From the NCBI RefSeq assembly GCF_025145845.1, contig NZ_CP102253.1, positions 2,356,001 to 2,420,000 on the forward strand: 64,000 nt of DNA, written 5' to 3'. Under the pieces are notes generated by a model. It was not told the DNA's origin. It saw only the letters and a program-made list of their open reading frames with translations, and ran no database searches. This stretch comes from Alistipes shahii WAL 8301. Lineage in GTDB: Bacteria; Bacteroidota; Bacteroidia; Bacteroidales; Rikenellaceae. This document shows positions 62,845 to 64,000 of the stretch, piece after piece; the stretch's first letter is position 1; every line of letters begins with the position of its first letter. The position numbers and the translations under genes are program-made.

Positions 62845-63149
62845 TGGCGTTGGATTATCTGACGGCGGACACCCAAGAGGTGAAGGATGCCCGGGCATGT
62901 ATTGCCGAGATAGAGCGGGTCTTGCAAACTGCGGAACGGAATTACCGTCCTGTGATTTGTGGGGAACGCTATATGACGGGCGACGAGGTATGCGAATACC
63001 TGCATATTTCGCCCCGGACGCTGCAGACTCTGCGCGATATGCGGAGAATCCCATTTACATCCGTAGGGGAACGGTTGATTATATATCCCGAAAGCGGAAT
63101 ACATGAGGTATTGAAAGAGAATTTAAGACTGGTAAAAGAATCGTTTTAA
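62844..63149 (+). CDS. Excisionase-like helix-turn-helix protein
   Basis: This 101-residue protein has the typical mobile-element HTH (YMTGDEVCEYLHISPRTLQTLRDMRRIPFTSVGERLIIYPES). Such paired small HTH proteins regulate excision or transfer of Bacteroidetes integrative elements. It is coupled to the preceding HTH frame by a TAATG overlap. Confidence 0.85.
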   Translation: MALDYLTADTQEVKDARACIAEIERVLQTAERNYRPVICGERYMTGDEVCEYLHISPRTLQTLRDMRRIPFTSVGERLIIYPESGIHEVLKENLRLVKESF

Positions 63150-63320
63150 CGGGATTGTTGATTAGTAGTAGTAAAAGCGGTGGCATTTTCGTGCCACCGC
63201 TTGCTCTGTACGCAAAAGGCCCGATAATCCTCAAATTGGGAATAATAAAGTTGTATTTCAAGGACTTTTACACTTGCAGAAAAAGTTTGTTTTGCTGAAA
63301 TTTGCAATGAATTTTTATAT

Positions 63321-63455
63321 GAGTGTTGTTCGTTGTGAAAATTATTTTCTACTTTTGTCTTACCGCGTTTGCGGTAGACATATAGAAAGTGTTTTCGCAC
63401 TGTCCTTCAAGAAAATGTGGAAGTTTTCAATGTAGTAGGACAACGAACGGCACTC
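63321..63455 (+). promoter_or_regulatory. Promoter enclosed by 15-bp inverted repeats
   Basis: GAGTGTTGTTCGTTG (63321-63335) and CAACGAACGGCACTC (63441-63455) are inverted repeats matching at 13 of 15 positions. Between them lies a -7 box TACTTTTG (63350-63357), with a possible TTG at 63326. This is the geometry of Bacteroidales invertible promoters, though an RNA pairing is also possible. Confidence 0.5.
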
Positions 63456-63600
63456 ATTTCTTGTTAGAATATGGCAAGGCGGACTTTTGTTGCGCCCATA
63501 TTCCATATCTATTCAAGTGTGGGGTATTGCGTCGTTTATTACTACAGGGTCATTCCACAACCTTCTTGAGATAAACGAATCTACTCCACACTTTCTTTTT
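63358..63600 (+). ncRNA. Putative structured RNA Y upstream of a P-loop gene
   Basis: No gene is present between 63150 and 63648. After the promoter come TACCGC-GTTT-GCGGTA (63361), TGTCCT/AGGACA enclosing GAAAA/TTTTC (63401-63442), GAATATGG/CCATATTC (63467-63503), and a terminator-like two-tier hairpin. In the last, AGTGTGG/CCACACT (63516-63592) encloses CGTTTAT/ATAAACG and is followed by TTCTTTTT. It is either a small RNA or a regulatory leader for the gene 49 bp further on. It shares motifs with the RNA near 7.6 kb. Confidence 0.5.
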
Positions 63601-63648
63601 GCATATAACCCACCGCAGTAGGAGTTTATACGGTAAAAATTGTTAATT

Positions 63649-64000
63649 ATGAAACTTATTATTTTATCGGGAAAAAGTAATTGTGGCAAAACGGCCAGTC
63701 TCAATCTATTGCATAATATGCTATTGAATACGAATACTGTCGTAGAAGAATCTAAAATTTCCGTAGGAAATCCTTCTCAACAAGATTACGTATACTTGAT
63801 GAATTGTAGCTGTACAAATAAAAAAATTGTTATCTCAACTTGGGGTGATTATCCATACTTATTAAACGATTATTGCTCAAAATATATTGATTACGATACT
63901 GTTATATGTGCTTGCAATATGAATTTTATGAGAAATACGGTACATAAACCATTTGAAGATGCTATGAGATTTGATAATTTGACAACAGTTATCTTAAAAA
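63649..64000 (+). CDS. P-loop NTPase, 3' end beyond window
   Basis: From ATG 63649 the first 117 codons encode MKLIILSGKSNCGKTASLNL, with a Walker A GKSNCGKT at residues 8-15, and then VISTWGDYPYLLNDYC. The gene is open at the window edge. The small, single-domain look suggests a mobile-element NTPase of unknown role. It is AT-rich and preceded by the structured RNA Y. Confidence 0.7.
   Translation, partial: MKLIILSGKSNCGKTASLNLLHNMLLNTNTVVEESKISVGNPSQQDYVYLMNCSCTNKKIVISTWGDYPYLLNDYCSKYIDYDTVICACNMNFMRNTVHKPFEDAMRFDNLTTVILK

Overview
The window looks like a chromosome segment of a high-GC Bacteroidales, most likely Alistipes or another Rikenellaceae. The evidence is SusC/SusD pairs, ECF sigma/FecR pairs, promoters of the Bacteroidetes type (TTG, about 19-20 bp, TAnnTTTG), IntDOT-like tyrosine recombinases and MobV/MobP mobilisation genes. 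The genus is inferred from protein character and GC content only.

Layout. (1) 1-1.2 kb: 5' part of a DUF1573 gene, then tRNA-Asn and tRNA-Val(TAC). (2) 1.2-22.1 kb: an AT-richer mobile region starting with a tyrosine recombinase beside the tRNA and ending at a second, identical tRNA-Val(TAC). It carries single genes separated by seven copies of a conserved, base-pairing palindrome (called P-elements here), found at 2.5-6.6 kb and 19.9-21.9 kb. Between these two stretches lie a GC-rich SusC/SusD pair bounded by 41-bp inverted repeats and a mobilisable element with a MobV relaxase, its own integrase and a 1.5-kb gene-free block packed with two-tier hairpins. (3) 22.1-23.4 kb: tRNA-Val(TAC), tRNA-Val(GAC) and a second tRNA-linked integrase. 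The integrase loses its 3' end exactly where a SusC gene on the other strand loses its own. (4) 23.4-30.3 kb: GC-rich chromosomal genes: FecR/ECF sigma left without an intact SusC, a BASS-family transporter, a TonB-dependent receptor and an APC permease. (5) 30.5-46.3 kb: a complete Sus-like operon (sigma, FecR, SusC, SusD, BACON/DUF5689 lipoprotein, calcineurin-like phosphoesterase, BACON/FN3 protein, S1/P1 nuclease), probably for nucleic acid or phosphoester scavenging. It is bounded by about 180-bp direct repeats and followed by a roughly 0.6-kb collapsed second copy of itself. (6) 46.4-53.2 kb: a cobalamin riboswitch and a large surface lipoprotein, then housekeeping genes (purB, a DUF4834 gene, an MlaE/MlaF pair, gapA). 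(7) 53.4-64 kb: another mobile region with an RloC-like ATPase, MobP-type mobilisation genes, an IS982-like and an IS3-family insertion sequence, excisionase-like HTH genes, a structured leader or small RNA behind a possibly invertible promoter, and the start of a P-loop gene.

The least explained features are the P-element series, the 14.5-16.0 kb hairpin block and the collapsed operon duplication. Poly-G/C tracts of exactly nine near the 5' ends of three surface-protein genes, and inverted repeats around promoters, suggest phase variation. Repeats and pairings were found by eye; no folding or database search was run.
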